Part shown: piece after piece, positions 8,222 to 17,028 of the stretch
Position numbering within the stretch: the first letter of the stretch is position 1
How the letters are laid out: every line of letters starts with the position of its first letter
Assembly (NCBI GenBank): GCA_963803155.1
Contig: CAWDMN010000056.1
Coordinates: 35,083 to 99,082 of the forward strand
DNA: 64,000 nt
DNA from: CAWDMN01 sp963803155
GTDB lineage: Bacteria; Acidobacteriota; Terriglobia; Versatilivoradales; Versatilivoraceae
Reading direction: 5' to 3'
The notes under the pieces: model-generated
What the model was told of the DNA's origin: nothing
The model's database searches: none
The model's input: the letters and a program-made list of their open reading frames with translations, nothing else
Translations under genes and position numbers: made by a program

Positions 8222-10420
8222 ATGCGTCTGCTCACCAGCCTGATCGCAATCGCTTTTTTCTGCGGTGGGATTTTCGCCATGTCAGCCCCCCCCTCAAGAA
8301 ATCTCGAAATGGAAAAAAAAATTGAGGCGCTTCTAGCCAAAATGACCTTGGAGGAAAAAATCGGACAAATGGTTCAGGTGGCTGAAACCACCGACACCAC
8401 CAGAGCACAATTGAAAACGGGACTGATCGGCTCCATGTTGAGTGTAACCGACACTGGCCTGATTAACGAATTTCAGCGGCTCAACATGGACAATTCACGC
8501 TTAAAAATACCCGTAATATTCGGCTTTGATGTGATTCATGGTTTCAAAACCATTTTCCCCATTCCTTTGGCGGAAGCAGCCAGTTGGGATCCCGACACTG
8601 CCACCCAAGCGGCACGGGTCGCTGCCACCGAAGCGAGAGCCGCGGGAATTCACTGGACCTTTGCCCCCATGGTCGACATTGCCCGCGATCCCCGTTGGGG
8701 GCGAATCGCCGAAGGCGCCGGCGAAGACACTTACCTTGGATCACAATTTGCCACCGCACGGGTCAAAGGATTTCAAGGCAAAGATCTCTCAGATCCGGCC
8801 TCTGTAGTCGCTTGCGCAAAGCATTATGCCGCCTATGGTGCGGCTGAAGCTGGCAGGGATTACAGCACGGTCGATATTTCCGAACGGCTGTTGCGCGAAA
8901 TCTACCTTCCTCCCTTCCATGCCGCTTTGAAAGCGGGAGTCGGCACCTTTATGTGCTCCTTTAACTCGCTGAACGGCATCCCCTCCTCCGCGAATTATTT
9001 CCTTCTGACCAAAATCCTGCATCACGAATGGGGATTCGGAGGATTTCTAGTGAGCGATTGGGAATCGGTGAAAGAATTGATGAATCACGGTGTCGCCGAA
9101 AATCCCTCAGAAGCGGCGGAAAAAGCCCTGAAAGCCGGAGTAGACATGGATATGGTGGGGAACATATACGCCCAAAATGCGCTTCAGCTGGTGCAAAAGG
9201 GTAAAGTCCCCCCCCAAATCGTTGATGATGCCGTCAGGCGCATTCTCCGCATTAAATTCAGGTTAGGTCTCTTTGAGAATCCGTATGCAGACTCGCAAAA
9301 AGCATCCGCCGTAACGCTCACGCCAGAAAATCTCAAGGTTGCACGCGAAGGAGCACATAAGGCCATGGTTCTCCTAAAAAACCAAGGTCAACTGCTGCCC
9401 CTCCCTAAAGACATCAAATCGTTGGCACTGATTGGACCGTTTGCCGAAGATAAAACCATGCCCCTCGGGTGCTGGAGTGGAAGCGGGAGCCCCGATCAGG
9501 TCGTCAGCATCATGGAAGGGATCAAATCCAAAATTCCTGATGCAAAAATTCTTTCCGTCAAAGGATGCGAGATTGACGGGAAAAATGCTCCTGACCTTGA
9601 TGCCGCGGTCAATGCGGCCAAAATGGCGGGGACGGCAATCCTTTTGCTGGGGGAGAGTGCGGACATGAGCGGCGAAGCCGCTTCTCGTGCCTCGATCGGA
9701 TTGCCAGGACGTCAATTAGAATTGGCCAAAGCGGTTCAAGCCACCGGAGTCCCCACGGTGCTGGTGTTGGTGAACGGCCGATCTTTAACTATCGGCTGGG
9801 AGTCGGAAAATATTCCTGCCATCCTAGAAGCTTGGCAACTCGGCGTGCAAATGGGAAATGCGATAGCCGATGTATTGTTCGGAGACTATAATCCGGGCGG
9901 CAAGCTACCTGTCACTTTCCCGCGCGAGTTGGGCCAGGTGCCACTTTATTACAATCATCTCAACACCGGCCGTCCCCCCTCAATGACAGTCCGTTTTACC
10001 TCCCGGTATCTGGATGTCCCCCACACCCCGTTGTATCCATTCGGGTATGGATTGAGTTACACAAGTTTCAAAATCGGCAGCCTTCAAATCAGCTCCTCCA
10101 GGATTAAACCTGGAGAGAACCTGAAGGTCACTGCCGAAGTTGAAAACACGGGTTCGCGCGCCGGAGACGAGGTCGTGCAGCTTTATATCCGCGATCTTTT
10201 TGCCAGCGTCTCCCGGCCCGTCAAAGAACTCAAAGGGTTCCAGCGGATCACCCTGGCGGCTGGAGAGAAGAAGAGAGTGGAATTCTCTCTCTCGCATAGC
10301 ATGCTCGGCTTTTATAATTTCGACTCCAAGTTTGTGGTTGAGCCCGGCCGATTCAAACTCTGGGTAGGCAACAGTTCCGAGGATGAAGCCAACGAAGCCA
10401 GTTTCGAGTTGGGGTTATGA
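8222..10420 (+). CDS. Exported GH3 beta-glucosidase-type glycosidase
   Basis: A 732-residue glycoside hydrolase of family 3. The start at 8222 has AGGAG five bases upstream and opens a signal peptide (MRLLTSLIAIAFFCGGIFA), so it is periplasmic or secreted. The N-terminal TIM-barrel has KHYAAYG and the nucleophile loop GFLVSDWESV, where Asp279 is the predicted catalytic nucleophile. The alpha/beta sandwich follows, and the C-terminal fibronectin III-like domain carries NTGSRAGDEVVQLYIRD. The layout matches bacterial BglX-type enzymes, which release glucose or xylose from plant-derived oligosaccharides; the linkage is not predictable. UroD-family and Gfo/Idh genes lie next on the same strand. 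Confidence 0.93.
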   Translation: MRLLTSLIAIAFFCGGIFAMSAPPSRNLEMEKKIEALLAKMTLEEKIGQMVQVAETTDTTRAQLKTGLIGSMLSVTDTGLINEFQRLNMDNSRLKIPVIFGFDVIHGFKTIFPIPLAEAASWDPDTATQAARVAATEARAAGIHWTFAPMVDIARDPRWGRIAEGAGEDTYLGSQFATARVKGFQGKDLSDPASVVACAKHYAAYGAAEAGRDYSTVDISERLLREIYLPPFHAALKAGVGTFMCSFNSLNGIPSSANYFLLTKILHHEWGFGGFLVSDWESVKELMNHGVAENPSEAAEKALKAGVDMDMVGNIYAQNALQLVQKGKVPPQIVDDAVRRILRIKFRLGLFENPYADSQKASAVTLTPENLKVAREGAHKAMVLLKNQGQLLPLPKDIKSLALIGPFAEDKTMPLGCWSGSGSPDQVVSIMEGIKSKIPDAKILSVKGCEIDGKNAPDLDAAVNAAKMAGTAILLLGESADMSGEAASRASIGLPGRQLELAKAVQATGVPTVLVLVNGRSLTIGWESENIPAILEAWQLGVQMGNAIADVLFGDYNPGGKLPVTFPRELGQVPLYYNHLNTGRPPSMTVRFTSRYLDVPHTPLYPFGYGLSYTSFKIGSLQISSSRIKPGENLKVTAEVENTGSRAGDEVVQLYIRDLFASVSRPVKELKGFQRITLAAGEKKRVEFSLSHSMLGFYNFDSKFVVEPGRFKLWVGNSSEDEANEASFELGL

Positions 10421-10439
10421 CAAAGGGAGCGCACTCCAT

Positions 10440-11669
10440 ATGAAACCGCGTGAACGCGTGATGAGGGCATTGAATCATCAGGAACCGGACCGGGTCCCTC
10501 TGGATTTCGGAGGACATCGTTCCTCAGGAATCATGGCGATTGCCTACCATAAGTTGAAGAAGCATTTGGGAATTACTTCCGGGGAAATTTATGTTTATGA
10601 TTTCATCCAGCAGCTTGCTATTGTCGAACCGGAAGTGCTAAACCGCTTTGGAGTCGATGTCATCGAATTGGGACGCGGCTTTGGCCATGATCCTGGCTTT
10701 TGGAGCGACTGGATTCTGCCGGATGGCACTCCCTGCAAGATCCCTTCCTTCATTCGGCCCGTGAAGAAGGGCAATGACTGGCATGTTTACGACAAGGATG
10801 GCACTCTGATCGCCATTCAAAAAGAAGGCTGCCTCTATTTTGAGCAAACCATCTATCCCCTTGCCGATTCCGACGACACCAGCTTTGACAATCTGAATCC
10901 CGCCCTGGATAAGGTGATGTGGTGTTCTCTGGGCTCTCCCCCCGCCCCATTGGGCAATACCGCGGAAGATCTTCGGGAAAAAGCAGAAGGCGCCAGAGTT
11001 TTGCGTCAATCCACGGATCGGGCTATCGTTGGACTCTTTGGCGGCAATCTCCTGGAGATCGGGCAAATGCTCTTCCGCAATGACAATTTCCTCATGATGC
11101 TTGCGGGAGAACCGTTGCGAGCTCACCGCTTTTTGGATCAAATGGTGGAATTGCATCTTGGCAATCTGGAAAAGTTCATGAGTTCCGTAGGCCCATATAT
11201 CGACATCATTAATTTTGGGGATGACTTGGGCATGCAGGCTGGTCCACAAATTTCGCCGATGATGTACAAGGAATTCTTTCAGCCCCGCCACCAATTCCTC
11301 TGGAGCACCGCCAAAAAGTTGGGCAATGTCAAAGTGATGTTGCATACCTGTGGCGATATTTATCGCTTGCTGCCTCACCTCATCGAGGCAGGGCTTGACA
11401 TCGTGAATCCGGTTCAAACTACTTGCAGGGAGATGAACCCCGCCAGACTGAAGAGGGAATTTGGAAAAGATATGGTCTTCTGGGGTGGCGGTTGTAACAC
11501 GCAAAACATTCTCCCCAACGGAACCCCCGAACAAGTCTACGCGGATGTTCGCTCAAATATCAAGACACTCGCGCCGGGAGGCGGTTTTGTCTTTCAGCAG
11601 GTTCACAACGTGATGGCGGATGTTCCACCAGAAAATATCGTGGCCATGCTGGAAGCAGTGACCTCCTGA
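10440..11669 (+). CDS. Uroporphyrinogen decarboxylase-family protein
   Basis: A TIM-barrel protein of 409 residues in the UroD/MtaA superfamily. The start at 10440 follows GGGAGC after about nine bases, 19 bp after the GH3 stop. The N-terminus has NHQEPDRVPLDFGGHRSSG and the C-terminal half has HTCGDIYRLLPHLIEAGLDIVNP and FWGGGCNTQ. The HTCG and later Cys fit the zinc site of methyltransferase-type members rather than a haem enzyme. Members of this branch often sit beside sugar genes and may move methyl groups. The role here is not known, and calling it hemE would be wrong because the spread of conserved residues differs. Confidence 0.8.
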   Translation: MKPRERVMRALNHQEPDRVPLDFGGHRSSGIMAIAYHKLKKHLGITSGEIYVYDFIQQLAIVEPEVLNRFGVDVIELGRGFGHDPGFWSDWILPDGTPCKIPSFIRPVKKGNDWHVYDKDGTLIAIQKEGCLYFEQTIYPLADSDDTSFDNLNPALDKVMWCSLGSPPAPLGNTAEDLREKAEGARVLRQSTDRAIVGLFGGNLLEIGQMLFRNDNFLMMLAGEPLRAHRFLDQMVELHLGNLEKFMSSVGPYIDIINFGDDLGMQAGPQISPMMYKEFFQPRHQFLWSTAKKLGNVKVMLHTCGDIYRLLPHLIEAGLDIVNPVQTTCREMNPARLKREFGKDMVFWGGGCNTQNILPNGTPEQVYADVRSNIKTLAPGGGFVFQQVHNVMADVPPENIVAMLEAVTS

Positions 11670-12502
11670 TTCCCCCGCCACGGTAAGATCGTAGTTATGA
11701 CGGTAAGGGGCACACGTCGAACCTCATTCGCGCGGCAAATCAGCCTCCTCAGAAAAACCCAACTAGGCAAAGGTGGAGCGGGCACGAGTGACCGCCGTCA
11801 CCGGTGCACGCTGGCTCAGTTGACTAGGCTGGCCAGACGACGCGCGACGGGTGACTTCGTCACACTCGCGCATCCCACCTTGTTTTCATCCTCTTGTTGT
11901 ACATGCCGATCAGGCATGGGTGGCTCCTCGGAAGGCGGCTACCCGGCGCAGTTCTTCCCCCTGGGGGTGTTTCATGCAAAAAGTTGGCTAAGAGTATACC
12001 TTGCCTGTCTGGTCATGATTCACATACTTCAAAACAGGGTGGGAAGATGTCTACTTCACAGTCTGGGCCTCACCCGGAGAGGCTGTGATCATTTTGTCCA
12101 ACACGACTCATCAGCCCAGGAAAAATCAATCTGGCGAATTGCTATCGAAAGATTGGGGATCCCCAAAATGTCTCGTGATATCCTCGTCAACGAGACCGTC
12201 TCCAAAACTCAGCGCCAATGCCTTGTCTCGGCACTTTCTGAGGAATCGCTGGAAACGGAGTTGGGGCGTTATCAGTACAGGATTTTCAAGATCACTCCCG
12301 CCCGCTGATTTGGACGAAGACAATGCAGCGGAATCGGAACACGGCGCCAAGTTCCTTTGCCAGCGCGACACTTCGGCTTGCCTCCAATTCCATTATCCCA
12401 TTACGCTTTTTACACATTTTCTGCCATAATGATTTTTTTGCAGTGGGAAATTGCCTATCAACTATTGATTCCATTCATTTGATAATCGAAAGGAGCCCGG
12501 GT
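11670..12502. other. Gap with repeat copy 3 and uncertain short ORFs
   Basis: An 830-bp gap with the third repeat copy at 11744-11898. An open reading frame runs through the repeat (11697-12308 +) and ends in a segment that looks protein-like (from 12168, 46 codons). Its composition and lack of an RBS give little support, and I treat it as a possible remnant. Confidence 0.35.
11744..11898 (+). repeat. Two-hairpin repeat, diverged copy 3
   Basis: Same orientation as copy 2, with a conserved hairpin at 11778-11811 (nearly identical to the copy in 2373-2406) and a second at 11842-11871. The spacer between them and the flanks have drifted (for example CTCAGTTGACTAGG in place of CTCGGCAGGCGAGG). 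The outer part again reads CTTGTTG. Confidence 0.85.
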
Positions 12503-13681
12503 ATGTCTAAACGTCCATTAAATGTTGGTTTGATTGGTGGAGGCGGTGGGGCTTTCATTGTTAATCCTCATCAGAAAGCGATCCATTTTGATGGGACTCG
12601 CCGCGTGGTGTGTGGCGCCCTGCATCCCAATCCTGAAGTCGCGATGCAAGAAGCCGCAAATTGGCCTTATCCGATCAAGGGATATCGAAGCTACGATGAA
12701 CTTATCGCGCAGGAAACCAAAAAACCGGTTGGCGAGAAAATTGATTATGCGTTGATTGTTACCCCCAACCATGTTCACTTCGATCCGGCCATGAAGTGTA
12801 TTGAAGCCGGAATTCCGGTTTTCTGTGAAAAGCCGCTGACTCTGAATCTTGAAGAGGCAGACAAATTAGTGGCGGCAGTTGCCGCCAAGAAAATCCCCTT
12901 CGGAGTGGCTCACACCTACCTGGGACATTGGACTAGCCGGCTGGCCCGGCATATCGTCTGCAGCGGTTTGTTGGGCGAAGTTCGCTGGGTAGATTCCTAT
13001 TACATCCAGGGCTGGCTGGCTGAGCGGGCAGAAGATAAAGGGTCCATGCAAGCGGAATGGCGAGTCGACCCGAAACGGGCCGGATTGAGCGGCTGTGGCG
13101 GCGACATCGGCACACATGCCTTGATGCAACTTCGCTATGTGACGGGGCTCGAAGTGGAAGAACTTTCCGGCACTCTGAAGGCTTTTGCTCCAGGCCGGAA
13201 ATTGGATGATCATTTTACCGTCTACGCCAAGCTCAAGAATGGCGCCCATGCCCTGGTTCGCGCCAGCCAGGTATGTATCGGGCACAAGAACGATCTGGGC
13301 ATTGAAGTCGCTGGCACCAAGGGCACGCTGGTTTGGCGGCAGGAGGAACCGGAATCTCTCACGATTTATCTCCCCAATCAGCCGGATCGCGTATATTGGC
13401 GGGGCGCCGTGCAACCCAACGATGGATTTCTGAAAGATATTCCCGAATGGCTGATGAAAGAACCGACGATTCCCAGCGGTCATCCGGAAGCCTTCCACGA
13501 TGCTTTTGCCCGGCTGCATCGCTGTTTTGAAGAGGATGTCCGAGCTTATCTTGAAGGCCGGCCCTTCAGTTGTGATGGGACGAAATATGCCAATGTGGTT
13601 GATGGCCGTGTCGGCATCGCTTTCATCACCACGGCGGTTGAAAGCAGCAACCATGGCAGTGCCTGGGTAAAAATGATTTGA
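12503..13681 (+). CDS. Gfo/Idh/MocA-family oxidoreductase
   Basis: A 392-residue NAD(P)-dependent dehydrogenase. AAAGGAG lies seven bases before the ATG at 12503. The N-terminal Rossmann motif is VGLIGGGGGAF, followed by the signature CEKPLTLNLEEA, whose EKP segment contacts nicotinamide. The C-terminal domain has GCGGDIGTHALMQLRYVTG, containing the His region of the active site. Enzymes of this family act on sugars, inositols or sugar acids. Neighbours (GH3, UroD family) suggest sugar catabolism. It ends just before a strong terminator. Confidence 0.9.
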   Translation: MSKRPLNVGLIGGGGGAFIVNPHQKAIHFDGTRRVVCGALHPNPEVAMQEAANWPYPIKGYRSYDELIAQETKKPVGEKIDYALIVTPNHVHFDPAMKCIEAGIPVFCEKPLTLNLEEADKLVAAVAAKKIPFGVAHTYLGHWTSRLARHIVCSGLLGEVRWVDSYYIQGWLAERAEDKGSMQAEWRVDPKRAGLSGCGGDIGTHALMQLRYVTGLEVEELSGTLKAFAPGRKLDDHFTVYAKLKNGAHALVRASQVCIGHKNDLGIEVAGTKGTLVWRQEEPESLTIYLPNQPDRVYWRGAVQPNDGFLKDIPEWLMKEPTIPSGHPEAFHDAFARLHRCFEEDVRAYLEGRPFSCDGTKYANVVDGRVGIAFITTAVESSNHGSAWVKMI

Positions 13682-13725
13682 GCCGGAAATTTAGGGGTTA
13701 TAGGCAGGCAATTCGATCAAACACC

Positions 13726-13762
13726 AAAGGCCGTCCGGTTTGTACCGGATGGCCTTTTTTTT
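13726..13762 (+). terminator. Intrinsic terminator between convergent genes
   Basis: A 12-bp GC-rich stem (AGGCCGTCCGGT paired with ACCGGATGGCCT, one wobble or mismatch) closes on a TTGT loop and is followed by seven or more T. It stops the oxidoreductase transcript. The A-run on the left side means it may also act on the opposite strand for pcm. Confidence 0.92.
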
Positions 13763-13787
13763 GATTCAGGCAGGCTTGTACTTTTTG

Positions 13788-14540
13788 TCATCGCTTTTGG
13801 GCTTCCGCACCCAGAAAAGGAACAAACTGCACCGGAATGGATTTTTCAGTCTCCACCTTGCCGTCTGGTCTTTTTTTGTAGATGGTCAGCCATTGCACGT
13901 CGCCATACTCACCCAATGGGACCACTAAACGCCCCCCAGTCCTCAGTTGATGCAGCAAGGGGGGGGGAACATGATTAATTGCCGCCGTTATTAATATGGC
14001 ATCGAATTGCAATGGCTCGGGCCAACCACTGTAGCCATCTCCAATCCGGACTTCGATGTTATCATATTTTAATTGACGCAAACGTTCGCGGGCACTCGTT
14101 CCCAAAGGCTCGATATATTCAATGGTGCATACTTTCTTCACCAGCACCGCAAGCACTGCGGCTTGATAGCCGGAACCGGTCCCAATCTCAAGCACGACGG
14201 AAGATTTGTCAACGCGGGCCAATTCCGTCATCAGGGCCACGATGTAAGGCTGAGATATAGTCTGGCCGTGGCCTATCGGCAAGGGGCCATCATCATAAGC
14301 CCTGGATCTCATATCCGCGGGCACAAACGCATGGCGCGGAACCAGGCGCATCGCTTCCAGCACCGCGGAATCGGTCACACCTCGGCGCTGAATTTGGTCA
14401 GCGACCATGCGGGAACGATACAATTCGAATTGCTTCTCATTCATACTTTGAGCTTGGTCTCGAGGATAAGCGCATCCAGGGATTTCCAGCAATACGGTAC
14501 CAACAAAAGCGATCGCAATGAGTTGCTTGAGTTTTCCCAT
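13788..14540 (-). CDS. pcm: Exported protein-L-isoaspartate O-methyltransferase
   Basis: A 250-residue Pcm-family enzyme, which uses SAM to repair isoaspartyl residues. The SAM motif VLEIGTGSGYQAAVLA and the later GGRLVVPLG block are clear. The N-terminus carries an extra membrane or signal stretch (about residues 6-23) that ends in EIPGCAYP. Cys23 could be a lipoprotein anchor, although IPGC is an imperfect lipobox. Such a leader indicates an envelope location, where SAM is not normally available, so the site of action is puzzling. ATG at 14540; no strong RBS. It diverges from the ABC genes and ends at the shared terminator. Confidence 0.9.
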   Translation of the reverse strand: MGKLKQLIAIAFVGTVLLEIPGCAYPRDQAQSMNEKQFELYRSRMVADQIQRRGVTDSAVLEAMRLVPRHAFVPADMRSRAYDDGPLPIGHGQTISQPYIVALMTELARVDKSSVVLEIGTGSGYQAAVLAVLVKKVCTIEYIEPLGTSARERLRQLKYDNIEVRIGDGYSGWPEPLQFDAILITAAINHVPPPLLHQLRTGGRLVVPLGEYGDVQWLTIYKKRPDGKVETEKSIPVQFVPFLGAEAQKR

Positions 14541-14657
14541 GATTTATAAAATTGTATCACAGTCAGGCTGAGGAGAATTGTACTTTCGCTAGGAACATTT
14601 TTAACCTTTCGCCATACTGTTGCACTGGAGTATATTGAAAGTCCGAATAGGCTGGGC

Positions 14658-15644
14658 ATGCAAACGCCTAGACCGACGATGCTTTCTTATGACGGCTCGT
14701 CGCTGACTCAGCGCCAAAAAGGGAGGATCCTCATCCATCCAATTATTTCCAATCCATCCATCATCGTCCAATCCCTGGTAAAGAACTTCGGTTCCGTAAG
14801 GGCCGTTCAAGAAGTATCTTTCGAGGTTTTTCCTGGCGAGATTTTCGGGTTGCTTGGGCCCAATGGGGCGGGCAAAACCACATTGATCCGGCTCATCATG
14901 GATATTTTCAAGCCGGACACAGGCAGCATCCTGATTTATGACTCGATAATTTCTGACGATGGGAAAAACCGGATCGGCTACCTTCCCGAAGAACGGGGAG
15001 TATATACCCGGCAGAAAATCCTCTCCGTCTTGGAATACTTTGCCTGTTTGAAGGGGGTGCCTCGGGAGAAAGCTCGAGCCAATGCTCTTTACTGGCTGGA
15101 CCGGTTTGATATGTCTGAAGTAAAGAATCGACGAGTGTTGGAGCTGTCCAAAGGAAATCAACAAAAGATCCAGATCATTGCTACTCTCGTTTCCGATCCG
15201 GACATCCTCATGTTGGATGAACCTTTCACGGGGCTCGATCCCGTGAATGTGCGTTTGATTACTGGAATCATCCAAGAATTGGCGGCGGGAGGAAAAACCA
15301 TTCTTCTCTCGACGCACCAAATGGCCCTCGTGGAGACTCTATGTCAGAGAGCCTTCATGATTAACCGGGGCCGCCAAGTTTTGTATGGAACCCTCGAAGA
15401 GATTCAAAAACAACATTCCGATCATGCGGTGCTAGTCTCTTCCGACGCGGATTGCAGCCTCTGTCCATTGGTGGCGCGGGTACATCCCAACGGAAAGTTT
15501 TCGAAGATTTACCTTCAGGATGGAAAATCCCCCAGAGAGTTTCTGCGATGGCTGATTGAAAGTGGAGCGGAAGTGGATTCTTTTGAAAAAGCCATGACAC
15601 CACTGGAGGACATTTTTATAAAACTCGTGGAGGAAGCCCGGTGA
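14658..15644 (+). CDS. ABC exporter ATPase subunit (NatA-like)
   Basis: A 328-residue ABC ATPase. Walker A GPNGAGKTT is at 67-75, the signature LSKGNQQK at 163-170 (a variant of LSGGQ) and Walker B ILMLDEPF at 183-190. A C-terminal extension of about 85 residues (from IQKQHSDHAVL) resembles the DUF4162-type extension of NatA-like subunits. The first 30 residues lack an obvious RBS at 14658, and the family core begins near residue 35, so the start may be later. Its stop overlaps the GTG start of the permease (GTGA), showing translational coupling. Confidence 0.9.
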   Translation: MQTPRPTMLSYDGSSLTQRQKGRILIHPIISNPSIIVQSLVKNFGSVRAVQEVSFEVFPGEIFGLLGPNGAGKTTLIRLIMDIFKPDTGSILIYDSIISDDGKNRIGYLPEERGVYTRQKILSVLEYFACLKGVPREKARANALYWLDRFDMSEVKNRRVLELSKGNQQKIQIIATLVSDPDILMLDEPFTGLDPVNVRLITGIIQELAAGGKTILLSTHQMALVETLCQRAFMINRGRQVLYGTLEEIQKQHSDHAVLVSSDADCSLCPLVARVHPNGKFSKIYLQDGKSPREFLRWLIESGAEVDSFEKAMTPLEDIFIKLVEEAR

Positions 15645-16927
15645 ATAAAATTCTGGTTATTGCCCGCCGAGAGTTTTTGGCCACCGTCGTCCGAAAAGGA
15701 TACATCATCGGGTTGGTGGGTATGCCGATCTTTTTTGCCTTGATTGCTGGCATCGGAGCTCTGGCCGGCCGTTCCGCGGAAAAAAGCCGCGCCGAAGATC
15801 AGTCGGGCCAAGTGGGAGTGGTGGATCATGCGGGTTTTCTCGACCTGACCCTGGCTAAAAAGCTGGCGACTCGCGAAGAAAAGGCCTCCCAGCCCCATGC
15901 GGGTAAAAGCATCGAGAATCTAAACGAGAGTGCCACCCGTTTTGTCGCTTTTCCCGACTTTCCCGCGGCGTTGCGGGAAGTCAATTCGGGAAAACTGGCG
16001 GCCTGCTACGTCATCGAGGCGGATTATTTGAGCAGCGGAAAGATCACATCCTACACCATCGAAAAGGGATTCTTCAGGGATTTGGTCGTGCCGGGCCGCG
16101 GCCCCCTCGCGGACTTGATCAGGGCCAGTCTCCTCAAAGAAAGAGTCCCTGATGCCACCTTGGACCGAATCCTCAATCCGGCCAAATTGACTGAAATGAA
16201 GGTCAACAACAAAGGCGAAGTGCTGCCCGCCTCCGATCAATTTCAGAAAGCCATCGGCTTTCTCGGACCGTTTGGGGTGGCACTATTATTGACGATCTCC
16301 ATTTTCACCACCTCTGGGTACCTGCTCCAAAGCACCTCCGAAGAAAAACACAATCGAGTGATCGAAGTCATTCTCTCTTCGGTCAAACCGGATCAGCTGC
16401 TGGTCGGCAAGATTCTCGGACTTGGCGCGGCGGGCCTGCTGCAGGTCGCTTTTTACATTCTTTTTCTCATCCTCCCCTCCGTAATTGCTTTTGCCGCTTT
16501 CAAAGTGAGTTTTTGGAATCTGCTAATCTCATTCTCCTATTTTCTGCTCGGATTCCTGCTCTTTGGCGGCATCATGGCCAGTTGCGGTATGCTGGGCAAT
16601 AACCTGCAGGAAAGCGCCCAACTCTCCACAGTCTTCACTCTTACCAGCATGATGCCCATGATGCTAATGGGTGTGATCATGCAATCCCCGGACGGCACTT
16701 TGGCCCGGGTTTTTTCCTTCATCCCGCTAACGGCTCCAGTCATGATGCTGATCCGGACGGGAATGGGAAAACCTCCCTGGATCGATTATCTAATCTCTTA
16801 CCTATCGCTTCTGATCGGCATCTATTTGGCGATCCGAATCACGGCCAAAATTTTCCGCTTTGCCTCCTTGATGTATGGCAAAAGGCCCACTATCGCGGAG
16901 ATCGTTCGCTGGCTAAAAGTGGCTTGA
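15641..16927 (+). CDS. ABC-2 type exporter permease (NatB-like)
   Basis: Membrane partner of the preceding ATPase, 428 residues. It starts at GTG 15641, overlapping the ATPase stop by four bases. An N-terminal membrane helix (about 22-44) is followed by a 150-residue extracytoplasmic segment and then five or more helices from residue 200 on, the layout of NatB and ABC-2 permeases. STSEEKHNRVIEVILSSVKPDQLLVGKILG is typical of this family. The pair probably exports an unknown substrate (sodium, drug or lipid-related compounds are known for relatives). Followed by a short gap and a convergent ispB-like gene. Confidence 0.9.
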   Translation: MNKILVIARREFLATVVRKGYIIGLVGMPIFFALIAGIGALAGRSAEKSRAEDQSGQVGVVDHAGFLDLTLAKKLATREEKASQPHAGKSIENLNESATRFVAFPDFPAALREVNSGKLAACYVIEADYLSSGKITSYTIEKGFFRDLVVPGRGPLADLIRASLLKERVPDATLDRILNPAKLTEMKVNNKGEVLPASDQFQKAIGFLGPFGVALLLTISIFTTSGYLLQSTSEEKHNRVIEVILSSVKPDQLLVGKILGLGAAGLLQVAFYILFLILPSVIAFAAFKVSFWNLLISFSYFLLGFLLFGGIMASCGMLGNNLQESAQLSTVFTLTSMMPMMLMGVIMQSPDGTLARVFSFIPLTAPVMMLIRTGMGKPPWIDYLISYLSLLIGIYLAIRITAKIFRFASLMYGKRPTIAEIVRWLKVA

Positions 16928-17028
16928 AACTGAGAATCCCCTGAAGAACATTGCGGATCTTGCCGTGACATGAATAAAAAACACAGAGGAGTTTATCAAA
17001 GGCTAGAAATATTTCACGATCTTTCGAT

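Noticed and set aside
10440..11669. HemE (haem synthesis)
   Set aside because: The HTCG and late Cys fit the methyltransferase branch of the superfamily, and no other haem genes are near.
11697..12308. 203-codon open frame through repeat copy 3
   Set aside because: It runs straight across the repeat hairpins, has no RBS, and only its last 46 codons look protein-like. Kept as part of the gap note.
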